Shown here: piece after piece, positions 1 to 5,999 of the stretch | Layout: every line of letters begins with the position of its first letter | Position numbering within the stretch: the first letter of the stretch is position 1 | Source of the DNA: an uncultured Oscillospiraceae bacterium | Lineage (GTDB): Bacteria; Bacillota; Clostridia; Oscillospirales; Oscillospiraceae | DNA: 9,963 nt | Reading direction: 5' to 3' | NCBI GenBank assembly: GCA_947624465.1 | Contig: CANQKJ010000059.1 | Location: 1 to 9,963, forward strand | The notes under the pieces: generated by a model | Told to the model about the DNA's origin: nothing | The model's database searches: none | What the model saw: the letters and a program-made list of their open reading frames with translations, nothing else | Made by a program: the position numbers and the translations under genes

Positions 1-333
1 GCGGGGTGCGAGTATGTGGCCGTCACCCCTGACGGGGACATCTACCCCTGCCACCAGTTCGTGGGCAACGAGGACTATAAACTGGGCAGCCTGTATGACG
101 GCACCTTCGACATGGACCTGGCCCGAAAGTTCGCGGGACTCAACGTCTACACCCGCCCCGACTGTAAGGAGTGCTGGGCCCGATTCTACTGCAGCGGGGG
201 CTGCTCAGCCTCCAACCTCCTTGTCAACGGCGACATAAAAAAACCCAACCGCTTTGGCTGTGAGATGCAGAAAAAGCGGCTGGAGTGCGCCATCGCCATG
301 AAGGCGATCAGGGCGGGGATGGGGTCAAGGTGA
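1..333 (+). CDS. scfB: SCIFF peptide maturase, radical SAM/SPASM, C-terminal 110 residues (5' truncated by window)
   Basis: This is the C-terminal part of a radical SAM thioether-forming maturase; only the SPASM auxiliary-cluster domain is inside the window. All seven SPASM cysteines are visible in fragment numbering: C3, then G12 and C17 (the G-x4-C spacing), then C55-x2-C58-x5-C64-x3-C68 and C87, with one extra C96. The stretch around CWARFYCSGGC and GCEMQKKRLECAIAMK is what I recall from the SCIFF (six cysteines in forty-five residues) maturase family, also called CteB, which builds Cys-to-Thr thioether bridges in the ribosomal peptide ScfA using auxiliary 4Fe-4S clusters. The partner peptide gene normally lies just upstream and would be outside the window. 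Reading is open from base 1 and stops at TGA 331-333, followed by a terminator. It is cytoplasmic. Another SPASM peptide maturase is the only serious alternative. Confidence 0.9.
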   Translation, partial: AGCEYVAVTPDGDIYPCHQFVGNEDYKLGSLYDGTFDMDLARKFAGLNVYTRPDCKECWARFYCSGGCSASNLLVNGDIKKPNRFGCEMQKKRLECAIAMKAIRAGMGSR

Positions 334-372
334 GGGGAGACCCCTTGACAAATAAGTGAAAATGGGCACTTT

Positions 373-410
373 GACCGGCGGTTTCAACATTTTGAAGCCG
401 CCGGTCTTTT
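373..410 (+). terminator. Rho-independent terminator of scfB
   Basis: A 15-bp stem (373-387 with 392-406, one G-T wobble) closes on the tetraloop CATT and is followed by TTTT. It begins about 40 bases after the scfB stop codon and should end that transcript. Confidence 0.85.
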
Positions 411-411
411 G

Positions 412-433
412 ACCACATCATCTTGTGGTTTTT
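412..433 (+). terminator. Small second hairpin with T-run, possible back-up terminator
   Basis: ACCACA (412-417) pairs with TGTGGT (424-429) around a six-base loop, and a run of T to 433 follows. The stem is short, so it would be weak alone, but it sits directly behind the strong terminator at 373-410. Confidence 0.4.
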
Positions 434-453
434 CAAATTTTGTTCCGATGGTT

Positions 454-487
454 GACATAAATAAGGAGACATAAAAACTGGACATAA
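454..487 (+). repeat. Three direct copies of GACATAA
   Basis: The heptamer GACATAA occurs at 454-460, 468-474 and 481-487, so the copies start 14 and 13 bases apart. The array lies in AT-rich DNA between the scfB terminator and spoIIM, about 135 bases before the spoIIM start. The spacing could suit a DNA-binding protein contacting several helical turns, but no known operator is recognised. Confidence 0.4.
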
Positions 488-519
488 TGAAAAAATTTCA
501 AAAATTTTGCTCAAAACTC

Positions 520-548
520 TTGCGTTTCCCGGAAAAGAGGTCTATATT
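520..548 (+). promoter_or_regulatory. Candidate SigA-type promoter upstream of spoIIM-xerD
   Basis: TTGCGT at 520-525 and TATATT at 543-548 are separated by exactly 17 bases. The -10 box matches five of six consensus positions and the -35 box only the TTG core. It could give vegetative transcription of the spoIIM-xerD unit in addition to the sporulation-type promoter just downstream. Confidence 0.35.
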
Positions 549-573
549 GAGTTCAACGCATTTTTATTGTGCC

Positions 574-603
574 GTCATATGCCGCTCCACGCCCGCATAC
601 CAT
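574..603 (+). promoter_or_regulatory. Candidate SigE (mother-cell sporulation) promoter of spoIIM
   Basis: GTCATATG (574-581), a 14-base spacer and CATACCAT (596-603) match the Bacillus SigE consensus as I remember it (GTCATATT, 14-15 bases, CATACAAT) with one mismatch in each box. The start site would fall near 608-610, only about a dozen bases before the ATG at 621. SpoIIM is SigE-dependent in Bacillus subtilis, which agrees with the gene placed here. Confidence 0.6.
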
Positions 604-620
604 AGGCAGGGGTGATCAGG

Positions 621-1238
621 ATGACGGCAGGCCGGACAAGTTCGCGTGACAGAGCGGTCCCCCGGCTGGACGGGATCACGTCTCTGGCCCTGCTGGGCGG
701 CTGTTTTCTGCTGGGGACCCTGGCCGGGTTCGCCTTCTCCTGCCTGGGGGGCGGGAGCGAGCCGCTGCGGGAATACCTCCTGCGCTATCTGCGTCAGGCC
801 GGGGAGGGAGCCGCTTTTGCGCCGTCCCTGTTTTCGGTGATCTGGGAGGTATTCCGCTGGTTCCTGCTGGTCTTTCTCCTGGGCTTCACCGCTCTGGGCG
901 CGGTGGGCATCCCGGCGGTGCTGGCGGCGCGGGCCTTCGTGCTGTCCTACGCGGCCGCCACCTTTGCCCGGCTGTTCGGCCTGAGCGGCATGGCCGCTTC
1001 CTTTGCCGCCTTTGGCGTGACCGCCCTGTTGACCGTCCCCGCGCTGTTCGCGGCGGCCCACAACGGGTTCCGGTGCGCCCTGAGCCGCCTGGCCCACGAT
1101 CCCCCGCCCGTATCCCCCCTTGCCGAGCGCCTGGCCCTGCTGGCGCCCTGCGTGGGCCTGCTGGCCCTGGCCGCCGCCCTCCAGTGGACGGTGATGCCCG
1201 CCCTGATGACGGCGGTTTGCGCCCGCCTGTTTTCCTGA
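621..1238 (+). CDS. spoIIM: Stage II sporulation protein M-like membrane protein
   Basis: This is a 205-residue polytopic membrane protein. Hydrophobic segments lie near residues 20-42, 75-95, 97-118, 125-147 and 170-192, fitting the five-helix SpoIIM topology and its usual length (about 210). The central stretch, LLGF followed by a Gly/Pro-rich turn and a long hydrophobic run, recalls the SpoIIM/DUF95 family. In Bacillus, SpoIIM is the membrane scaffold of the SpoIID-SpoIIM-SpoIIP peptidoglycan machine that drives engulfment of the forespore. Its position just before a xerD gene, as near spoIIM in Bacillus, and the SigE-like promoter at 574-603 support the call. I chose ATG 621 because AGGGGTGATC at 608-617 is an extended Shine-Dalgarno at normal spacing; the in-frame GTG at 612 lies inside that site. 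The stop is 21 bases before xerD. The sequence is Ala/Leu-rich and divergent, so the family call is moderate. Confidence 0.65.
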   Translation: MTAGRTSSRDRAVPRLDGITSLALLGGCFLLGTLAGFAFSCLGGGSEPLREYLLRYLRQAGEGAAFAPSLFSVIWEVFRWFLLVFLLGFTALGAVGIPAVLAARAFVLSYAAATFARLFGLSGMAASFAAFGVTALLTVPALFAAAHNGFRCALSRLAHDPPPVSPLAERLALLAPCVGLLALAAALQWTVMPALMTAVCARLFS

Positions 1239-1259
1239 CTTTGAGAGAGGAGTTGAGCG

Positions 1260-2141
1260 ATGTTGGATTATCTGGCCGGATACGAGTCCTGGCTGGCCAA
1301 TGAAAAAAAGGCCGCCGTCAATACGCTCAGCTCCTATGTGCGGGACGTGCGGCAGTTCTCCGAATGGATGGAGGAGCGGGGCATCCCGCTGCCTCAGGCC
1401 ACGCAGGACGACGTGAAGGAATACGCCCGCCACCTGGAGCGCCGCGGCAAGTCCAACGCCACGGTGGTGCGCTCCATCGCCTCCCTGAAATCCTTTTACG
1501 GCTATATGATGACCATCCACAGCGTGCCCGTCAACCCGGCCAGGGGCTTCAAGCCCAACCGGGTGGAGCGCCGTCTGCCCGCCATCCTCACCAACCGGGA
1601 GGTGGACCTGTTCCTGGAGCAGCCCGACGTGTCCGACCCCAAGGGCTGCCGGGACAAGGCCATGCTGGAGCTGCTGTACGCCACCGGCATCCGGGTGTCC
1701 GAGCTGATCTCCCTGGATATGCAGGATATCAATCTGTCCGCCAACTTTCTCCGCTGCCGGGGCCGGAACAAGGAGCGGGTGGTCCCCCTCTACAAGGCCG
1801 CCGTCAAGGCGCTGTCCGCCTATGTGAACGAGGTGCGTCCCCAGCTTCTGGAGGACCCGGAGGAGACGGCCCTGTTCGTCAACATGAACGGCGAGCGCAT
1901 GAGCCGGCAGGGCTTCTGGAAGATCGTGAAGCACTACCAGGAGAAGGCGGACATCCAAAAGGATATCACCCCCCACACGCTGCGCCACTCCTTCGCCGCC
2001 CACCTGCTGGAGAACGGCGCCGATTTGAAGTCCATCCAGGAGATGCTGGGCCACGCGGACATCTCGGCCACCCAGATCTACACCCAGGTGGTCAATCAGC
2101 ACCTGCGGGACGTGTACTCCCGTGCCCATCCCAGAGCGTAA
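1260..2141 (+). CDS. xerD: Site-specific tyrosine recombinase XerD
   Basis: This 293-residue tyrosine recombinase has the standard Xer length. The N-terminal SAM-like core-binding domain covers about residues 1-90 and the catalytic domain about 105-293. All active-site residues are visible: R145 (TGIRVSEL), K171 (GRNKERVVPL), H239 and R242 (HTLRHSFAAHLL), H265 (MLGH) and the nucleophile Y274 (QIYTQV). Xer recombinases cut and rejoin dif sites to resolve chromosome dimers before division, acting with FtsK. Core-type features and the spoIIM neighbour argue for the housekeeping XerD rather than a phage or transposon integrase. The start ATG has AGAGAGGAG at 1244-1252 and follows spoIIM by 21 bases, so the two are probably co-transcribed. 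A strong hairpin begins 12 bases after the stop. XerC is the main alternative name, because the two are hard to separate by eye. Confidence 0.92.
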   Translation: MLDYLAGYESWLANEKKAAVNTLSSYVRDVRQFSEWMEERGIPLPQATQDDVKEYARHLERRGKSNATVVRSIASLKSFYGYMMTIHSVPVNPARGFKPNRVERRLPAILTNREVDLFLEQPDVSDPKGCRDKAMLELLYATGIRVSELISLDMQDINLSANFLRCRGRNKERVVPLYKAAVKALSAYVNEVRPQLLEDPEETALFVNMNGERMSRQGFWKIVKHYQEKADIQKDITPHTLRHSFAAHLLENGADLKSIQEMLGHADISATQIYTQVVNQHLRDVYSRAHPRA

Positions 2142-2153
2142 CGATACATAAAA

Positions 2154-2181
2154 AAGCGGACGGTCAAGTGACCGTCCGCTT
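2154..2181. terminator. Two-way terminator between xerD and the minus-strand small gene
   Basis: A perfect 12-bp stem (2154-2165 with 2170-2181) closes on the tetraloop AAGT. For xerD on the plus strand the tail is only CTTTG. Read on the minus strand it is followed by a run of T from the A-run at 2150-2155, so it is the stronger terminator for the convergent gene at 2215-2376. Confidence 0.85.
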
Positions 2182-2214
2182 CTTTGATTTAGACTCTGCG
2201 TCCCTGATGCCGCC

Positions 2215-2376
2215 TCAAAACGTGCCAATCCAAATTATGACCAAAAGGATCCCCATTGCGATACAATAGGGGATGGGGCCAAACCCTTTTTTATCCTTTA
2301 GCGTTAAGACGGCATGGATCATTCCCGCCAATAAGAAAGGCAAAGCGATCAAACATACAAACACCAAATACTTCAT
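2215..2376 (-). CDS. Small two-helix membrane protein, 53 residues, function unknown
   Basis: This short gene starts at ATG (2376-2374) and stops at TGA (2217-2215). AAGGAG (complement of 2382-2387) sits five bases before the start, a textbook spacing. The product begins MKYLVFVCLIALPFLLAG and has two hydrophobic helices, about residues 3-24 and 35-52, joined by a short charged loop (LKDKKGFGP) and ending GTF. It has no cleavable signal-peptide pattern and probably sits in the cell membrane as a hairpin. By my count the gene is 68 of 162 bases GC (42%), far below its neighbours. A consensus promoter lies upstream at 2478-2506 and a T-tailed hairpin ends it at 2154-2181, so it is a complete stand-alone unit convergent to xerD. 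I do not recognise the family. A small regulatory membrane peptide or a toxin-like peptide are possibilities only. Confidence 0.72.
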   Translation of the reverse strand: MKYLVFVCLIALPFLLAGMIHAVLTLKDKKGFGPIPYCIAMGILLVIIWIGTF

Positions 2377-2477
2377 AATTGCTCCTTGTAAAGTACGCTG
2401 TTAATGTTGTTTTACGGGAGATTCCTTGGGACGATGTACCTGAGACCAATACACTCAACAAAGTTACGCTATAATTT

Positions 2478-2506
2478 ATAATATCATATGTTTTAATAAA
2501 TGTCAA
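2478..2506 (-). promoter_or_regulatory. SigA-type promoter of the small membrane-protein gene
   Basis: On the minus strand TTGACA (complement of 2501-2506) and TATTAT (complement of 2478-2483) are separated by exactly 17 bases; the -35 is perfect and the -10 matches five of six. The start site would fall near 2471, giving a leader of about 95 bases before the ATG at 2376. The DNA between this promoter and the ruvC promoter (about 2507-2605) holds nothing I can name. Confidence 0.78.
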
Positions 2507-2605
2507 GGTGAAACCATTAGTTTAACTGTTTTTAGCTGTTTTACGAATGAAGCCGCCAGAGCTTTTTTGCAAACCTTTCAGCAAATAGCCAGTCCGCTTT
2601 TTCAC

Positions 2606-2634
2606 TTGTCAGACTGAAACAGATGTGTTATAAT
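2606..2634 (+). promoter_or_regulatory. Promoter of the ruvCAB operon
   Basis: TTGTCA (2606-2611), a 17-base spacer and a perfect TATAAT (2629-2634) preceded by TGT give an extended -10 promoter. Transcription would start near 2641, about 22 bases before the ruvC GTG. No LexA-type operator is recognised beside it. Confidence 0.85.
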
Positions 2635-2662
2635 ATCAAAAATTCCGCGTGGGGGTGTTGAT

Positions 2663-3157
2663 GTGCTCATCCTGGGGATCGACCCCGGCTACGCCATCGT
2701 GGGCTTCGGCCTGGTGGAGGCGGCGGGAAACCGGTATCGCATGGCCACCTGCGGGGCCATCAACACCCCGGCGGGGGTGCGGCTGTCCGCCCGGCTGTGG
2801 CGCATCGCAAGCGACCTGGAGGAACTCATCAGGCGGTTCAGCCCCGACGTGATGGCCATCGAGGAGTTGTTCTTCAACAACAACGTGACCACCGGCATCG
2901 GCGTGGCCCAGGCCCGGGGGGTCATATTGATGACGGCGGAGAAGATGGGGCTGCCCATCTATGAGTACAATCCGTCCCAGGTGAAGCAGGCGGTGGTGGG
3001 CTACGGCAAGGCGGAGAAGCGCCAGGTGATGGACATGACCAAACGGCTGCTGGGCCTCGGCGCCGTCCCCAGGCCGGACGACGCCGCCGACGCGGTGGCC
3101 ATCGCCCTGTGCCACGCCCGCTCCTCCACGTCCCTGCTGGGACAGATCGACAAATAG
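2663..3157 (+). CDS. ruvC: Holliday junction resolvase RuvC
   Basis: RuvC is the dimeric Mg-dependent endonuclease that makes paired nicks across Holliday junctions during recombinational repair. The 164-residue length matches the family. The RNase H-like acidic residues are present: D7 in LGIDPG, E67 in AIEELFF, and D140 and D143 in the DDAADAVAIA motif. I place the start at GTG 2663 because it gives the family N-terminus MLILGIDPG and has GGGGGTG at 2651-2657 as a ribosome site; the ATG at 2661 is out of frame. It is the first gene of ruvC-ruvA-ruvB, 18 bases before ruvA, behind its own promoter. Confidence 0.97.
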   Translation: MLILGIDPGYAIVGFGLVEAAGNRYRMATCGAINTPAGVRLSARLWRIASDLEELIRRFSPDVMAIEELFFNNNVTTGIGVAQARGVILMTAEKMGLPIYEYNPSQVKQAVVGYGKAEKRQVMDMTKRLLGLGAVPRPDDAADAVAIALCHARSSTSLLGQIDK

Positions 3158-3175
3158 CGTCCGGGAGGCGTTTGG

Positions 3176-3781
3176 ATGTTTTACTATGTAGAGGGCAAGG
3201 TGGCCCACATCGGTCACTATCTGGCGGTCATCGACTGCGGCGGCGTAGGCTACGCCTGCCGCACCACCAGCTATACCCTGGGTTCTCTCGCCGTGGGGAA
3301 GACGACGAAACTCTACACCTATCTCCACGTCCGGGAGGACGCCTTTGAGCTGTACGGTTTTGCCTCGGAGCGGGAGCTGTCCTCCTTTGAGATGCTCATC
3401 GGCGTGTCCGGCGTGGGTCCCAGGATGGCGCTGGCCATCCTGTCCTCCAACACCCCGGAGAATCTGGCCATGGCCATCGTGTCGGAGAACGCCAAGGCCC
3501 TGACCAGCGCCCCCGGCGTGGGCAAGAAGATCGCCCAGCGGATCATCCTGGAGCTGAAGGACAAGCTGGCCAAGGGGCAGCTCGCCGTCAGCGGCGGGGG
3601 AGAGACCTTTTCGCCCGGCGTCACCGTCATCCCGGAAAACAAGGCCAGCGAGGCCTCCGCCGCCCTGGCGGTGCTGGGGTACGGCCCGGCGGAGATCAGC
3701 GCCGCCCTCAGAGGCGTGGACCTGGAAAGCCTCACCCTGGAGGAGATCATCAAGCAGGCCCTGAAGAACACCATGAAGTGA
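3176..3781 (+). CDS. ruvA: Holliday junction branch migration protein RuvA
   Basis: RuvA binds four-way junctions as a tetramer and loads the RuvB motor. The 201-residue protein has the three expected parts: the N-terminal OB-fold (about 1-62, starting [13 protein letters not shown]), two helix-hairpin-helix DNA-binding motifs ([14 protein letters not shown] near 75-88 and [13 protein letters not shown] near 111-123), a flexible Gly/Ser linker near 138-150, and the RuvB-binding C-terminal domain (about 156-201). The ATG is preceded by GGGAGG at 3163-3168. The gene lies between ruvC (18 bases upstream) and ruvB (13 bases downstream) with no internal terminator, so all three should share one mRNA. 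Confidence 0.97.
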   Translation: MFYYVEGKVAHIGHYLAVIDCGGVGYACRTTSYTLGSLAVGKTTKLYTYLHVREDAFELYGFASERELSSFEMLIGVSGVGPRMALAILSSNTPENLAMAIVSENAKALTSAPGVGKKIAQRIILELKDKLAKGQLAVSGGGETFSPGVTVIPENKASEASAALAVLGYGPAEISAALRGVDLESLTLEEIIKQALKNTMK

Positions 3782-3794
3782 GGGAGGGGAGACC

Positions 3795-4859
3795 TTGAGC
3801 ATCGACTTTTCCGACAACGGTGATTTTGTCACCGAGCAGCCCCTGGTGACCAGCTCGCTGCTGCGGGAGGACGAGGGGGAGTACTCCCTGCGCCCGAAGC
3901 GCCTCAGCGAGTACATCGGCCAGACCAAGGCCAAGGACAACCTGAGCGTGTTCATCGCCGCCGCCAAGATGCGGAACGAGCCGCTGGACCACGTGCTGCT
4001 CCACGGCCCTCCGGGGCTGGGCAAGACCACCCTTTCCAACATCATTGCCAACGAGATGGGGGTCAACATCCGCATCACCTCCGGCCCCGCCATCGAGAAG
4101 CCCGGCGACCTGGTAGCCCTGGTGACCAACCTCCAGGAGAACGACATCCTCTTTGTGGACGAGATCCACCGCCTGAACCGCCAGGCGGAGGAGATATTAT
4201 ACCCCGCCATGGAGGACTACGCCATCGACATCATCATCGGCAAGGGACCCTCCGCCAACTCCATCCACCTGGACCTGCCCAAGTTCACCCTGGTGGGGGC
4301 GACGACGCGGGCGGGGCAGCTCTCCGCGCCCCTGCGGGACCGGTTCGGCGTCACCCTGCGGCTGGAACTCTATACCCCGGAGGAGCTGGCCCTCATCGTC
4401 CGGCGCTCGGCGGACATCCTGGACGTGCCCATCGAGGACGCGGGGGCGGTGGAGATCGCCCGCCGCAGCCGGGGGACCCCCCGGATCGCCAACCGGCTGC
4501 TCCGGCGGGTGCGGGACTTCGCCCAGGTCACCGCCGGCGGCGTCATCACCCGCGAGGTGGCCGACCGGGCGCTGAAGGCCCTGGAGATCGACGAGCTGGG
4601 CCTGGACAACATCGACCGGCGGATGCTGGGCAGCATCATCGCCAACTACGGGGGAGGCCCCGTGGGCCTGGATACACTGGCCGCCACCATCAACGAGGAG
4701 TCGGTGACCCTGGAGGATGTGTACGAGCCCTACCTGATGCAGCTGGGCTTTTTGACCCGCACACCGCGGGGCCGGTGCGTCACGCCGAAGGCCTATCAGC
4801 ATCTGGGCCTGCGGCCTCCGGCGGGCGGCGGCGAAGCCATGGACCAGCTCACGTTCTGA
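3795..4859 (+). CDS. ruvB: Holliday junction branch migration helicase RuvB
   Basis: RuvB is the AAA+ hexameric motor that drives branch migration with RuvA. Visible motifs are Walker [10 protein letters not shown] (71-79), Walker B ILFVDEIH (118-125), sensor 1 LVGATTR (166-172), the arginine-rich sensor 2 region [12 protein letters not shown] (228-239), and a C-terminal winged-helix domain with [11 protein letters not shown]. The length of 354 is normal with a slightly long N-terminus and a tail ending MDQLTF. TTG 3795 is taken as the start because GGGAGGGGA at 3782-3790 is a strong ribosome site and no ATG or GTG fits the N-terminal domain. No clear terminator follows in 4860-4940, so some read-through into the sigma-factor gene is possible. 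Confidence 0.97.
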   Translation: MSIDFSDNGDFVTEQPLVTSSLLREDEGEYSLRPKRLSEYIGQTKAKDNLSVFIAAAKMRNEPLDHVLLHGPPGLGKTTLSNIIANEMGVNIRITSGPAIEKPGDLVALVTNLQENDILFVDEIHRLNRQAEEILYPAMEDYAIDIIIGKGPSANSIHLDLPKFTLVGATTRAGQLSAPLRDRFGVTLRLELYTPEELALIVRRSADILDVPIEDAGAVEIARRSRGTPRIANRLLRRVRDFAQVTAGGVITREVADRALKALEIDELGLDNIDRRMLGSIIANYGGGPVGLDTLAATINEESVTLEDVYEPYLMQLGFLTRTPRGRCVTPKAYQHLGLRPPAGGGEAMDQLTF

Positions 4860-4943
4860 TCGGTTGTTTGAAATCCATTTTGGCAAATGACATAAAGCAA
4901 AAATGCGGTTGAACAAATAATTTTAAAAAGTTGTATAAAATCA

Positions 4944-4972
4944 TTGACAATTCCTTGCTTTTGTGATTTAAT
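4944..4972 (+). promoter_or_regulatory. SigA-type promoter of the SigH-like sigma factor
   Basis: A perfect TTGACA (4944-4949), a 17-base spacer and TTTAAT (4967-4972, five of six) make a good vegetative promoter. The start site would fall near 4979-4980, only 8-9 bases before the first ATG at 4988. A weaker alternative, TTGAAC at 4909-4914 with TGTATA at 4932-4937 (17-base spacer), would give a longer leader. Confidence 0.75.
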
Positions 4973-4987
4973 GCTTTTGATATATGT

Positions 4988-5578
4988 ATGGATACAATGG
5001 ATTTGCAAAAAAATGACCTCAGTGACGAGCGGCTCTGCCGCTCCGCGGCGGCGGGCGACCGCGCGGCGGAGGAGGAACTGGTCAAGCGGTATCTCCGCAC
5101 GGTGCGCGTCTGCGCCCGCCCCTATTTTCTGGCGGGCGGGGACAGCGAGGACCTGATCCAGGAGGCCATGTTTGGCCTGCTGAAGGCCATCCGGGAGTTC
5201 GACCCCGGCCGGGACACCGCCTTCCATTCCTTCGCGGAGGTCTGTATCCGCAACCGTATCCGCTCCGCCGTGACCACCGCCAGCCGGGACAAGCACGCCC
5301 CCCTGAACAACAGCGTGCCCATCGAGCCGCCCATGCTGGGCAGCGCGGTCAGCCCGGAGGAGTTGTATATCAGCAGGGAAGAGGAGATCGAGCGCTTCCA
5401 AAAGCTCAACGCCGCGCTCTCTCCTCTGGAGCGTAACATTTTGTCGTTGTTCCTGCGGGGACTGTCCTATCGTGAGATCGGCGAACAGGTAGGGCGGACA
5501 GTCAAGTCGGTGGATAACGCGGTACAGCGTATCCGTCGCAAAGTCGCCGGCACCTTTGGCGATTTCAGCGAAAGCTGA
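4988..5578 (+). CDS. sigH: SigH-like sporulation/stationary-phase RNA polymerase sigma factor
   Basis: This 196-residue sigma-70 family protein has region 2 at about residues 25-100 (core: DLIQEAMFGLLKAIREFDP and the FAEVCIRNRI recognition helix area) and region 4 at about 140-190 with the helix-turn-helix LSYREIGEQVGRTVKSVDNA. The ARPYFLAGGDSEDLIQE stretch and the DKHAPLN segment closely follow Bacillus SigH, the sigma factor that starts sporulation and stationary-phase genes. The linker between regions 2 and 4 looks some 14 residues shorter than in Bacillus (218 residues). ATG 4988 is the first possible start, because TGA at 4964-4966 closes the frame; ATG 4997 is an alternative. Neither has a Shine-Dalgarno, and the leader looks only a few bases long. 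It lies between the ruv operon and a zinc-ribbon gene, not in the rplJ/secE region typical of Bacillus sigH, so a SigH paralogue is possible. Confidence 0.8.
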   Translation: MDTMDLQKNDLSDERLCRSAAAGDRAAEEELVKRYLRTVRVCARPYFLAGGDSEDLIQEAMFGLLKAIREFDPGRDTAFHSFAEVCIRNRIRSAVTTASRDKHAPLNNSVPIEPPMLGSAVSPEELYISREEEIERFQKLNAALSPLERNILSLFLRGLSYREIGEQVGRTVKSVDNAVQRIRRKVAGTFGDFSES

Positions 5579-5641
5579 CGCAAATATATCAGTCCCAGCA
5601 GGTGCTTTCCGGTTCTGGGCATCAAAAGAGAGGGTATTTCC

Positions 5642-5920
5642 ATGTACGAAGACAAGACCTTAGTTTGCAAAGAATGTGGCCAGGAATTCGTGTTCTCCGC
5701 TGGCGAGCAGGAGTTCTATGCCGAGCGCGGCTTCCAGAATGAGCCTCAGCGCTGCAAGGCCTGCCGTGATGCCCGCAAGGCCGCCGCCCGCGGTCCCCGG
5801 GAGTATTTCACCGCTGTCTGCGCTGCCTGCGGCGGCGAGGCCAAGGTTCCCTTTGAGCCGAAGTCCGATCGTCCTGTGTATTGTAGCGAGTGCTTTGCCA
5901 AGATGCGCGGCGAGGCCTGA
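5642..5920 (+). CDS. Double zinc-ribbon protein, 92 residues
   Basis: This small cytoplasmic protein carries four CxxC pairs: C9/C12, C38/C41, C60/C63 and C81/C84. They form two zinc ribbons, CxxC-x25-CxxC followed by CxxC-x17-CxxC, joined by a basic segment (RKAAARGPREYF). The family is common in Clostridia and annotated only as zinc-ribbon domain protein; its role is unknown to me, with nucleic-acid or protein binding an inference from the fold. The ATG has AGAGAGGG at 5628-5635. It follows the sigma factor by 63 bases with no terminator between, so both may be on one mRNA that ends at 5949-5979. Confidence 0.85.
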   Translation: MYEDKTLVCKECGQEFVFSAGEQEFYAERGFQNEPQRCKACRDARKAAARGPREYFTAVCAACGGEAKVPFEPKSDRPVYCSECFAKMRGEA

Positions 5921-5948
5921 TCGGCAGCGACATAAGCAAACGACAAAG

Positions 5949-5979
5949 ACGGGCCGTGTGTAAACACGGCCCGTTCTTT
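5949..5979 (+). terminator. Terminator after the zinc-ribbon gene
   Basis: A perfect 11-bp stem (5949-5959 with 5964-5974) closes on GTAA; AAAG at 5945-5948 can extend it by pairing with CTTT at 5976-5979 across a one-base bulge. The T-tail is broken by cytosines (TCTTTCGT), so efficiency may be moderate. Confidence 0.75.
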
Positions 5980-5999
5980 CGTCCCTGTGCGGAAATCTC

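Noticed and set aside
308..514. 68-codon minus-strand frame over the scfB terminators
   Set aside because: It runs through two transcription-terminator hairpins, lacks a ribosome site and shows no recognisable domain.
487..615. 42-codon frame starting MKKFQKFCSKLL before spoIIM
   Set aside because: The nearest purine run (AAGGAG at 463-468) is about 18 bases upstream, too far; it runs through both candidate promoters and the spoIIM ribosome site. It more likely reflects AT-rich regulatory DNA.
564..2228. 554-codon open frame on the minus strand across spoIIM and xerD
   Set aside because: It is an antisense shadow of GC-rich genes: Gly/Gln/His-rich, low-complexity composition, no domain, and it runs opposite two recognisable genes.
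2291..2506. 71-codon minus-strand frame overlapping the small membrane-protein gene
   Set aside because: Its start codon is the TTG of the -35 box itself, no ribosome site precedes it, and the overlapping 53-codon frame has a proper start, ribosome site and hydrophobic pattern.
2521..2600. Possible terminator or small RNA in the T-rich stretch ahead of the ruvC promoter
   Set aside because: T-runs are present but only a four-base AGCT self-match could pair, so there is no stable stem and no promoter feeding it.
2636..4210. 524-codon open frame on the minus strand across ruvC, ruvA and ruvB
   Set aside because: Antisense to three confidently identified genes, with repetitive Gly/His/Gln composition typical of the complement of high-GC coding sequence.
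5594..5619. CCCAG/CTGGG hairpin between sigH and the zinc-ribbon gene
   Set aside because: Only five base pairs around a 16-base loop and no T-run, so it is not supported as a terminator or riboswitch.
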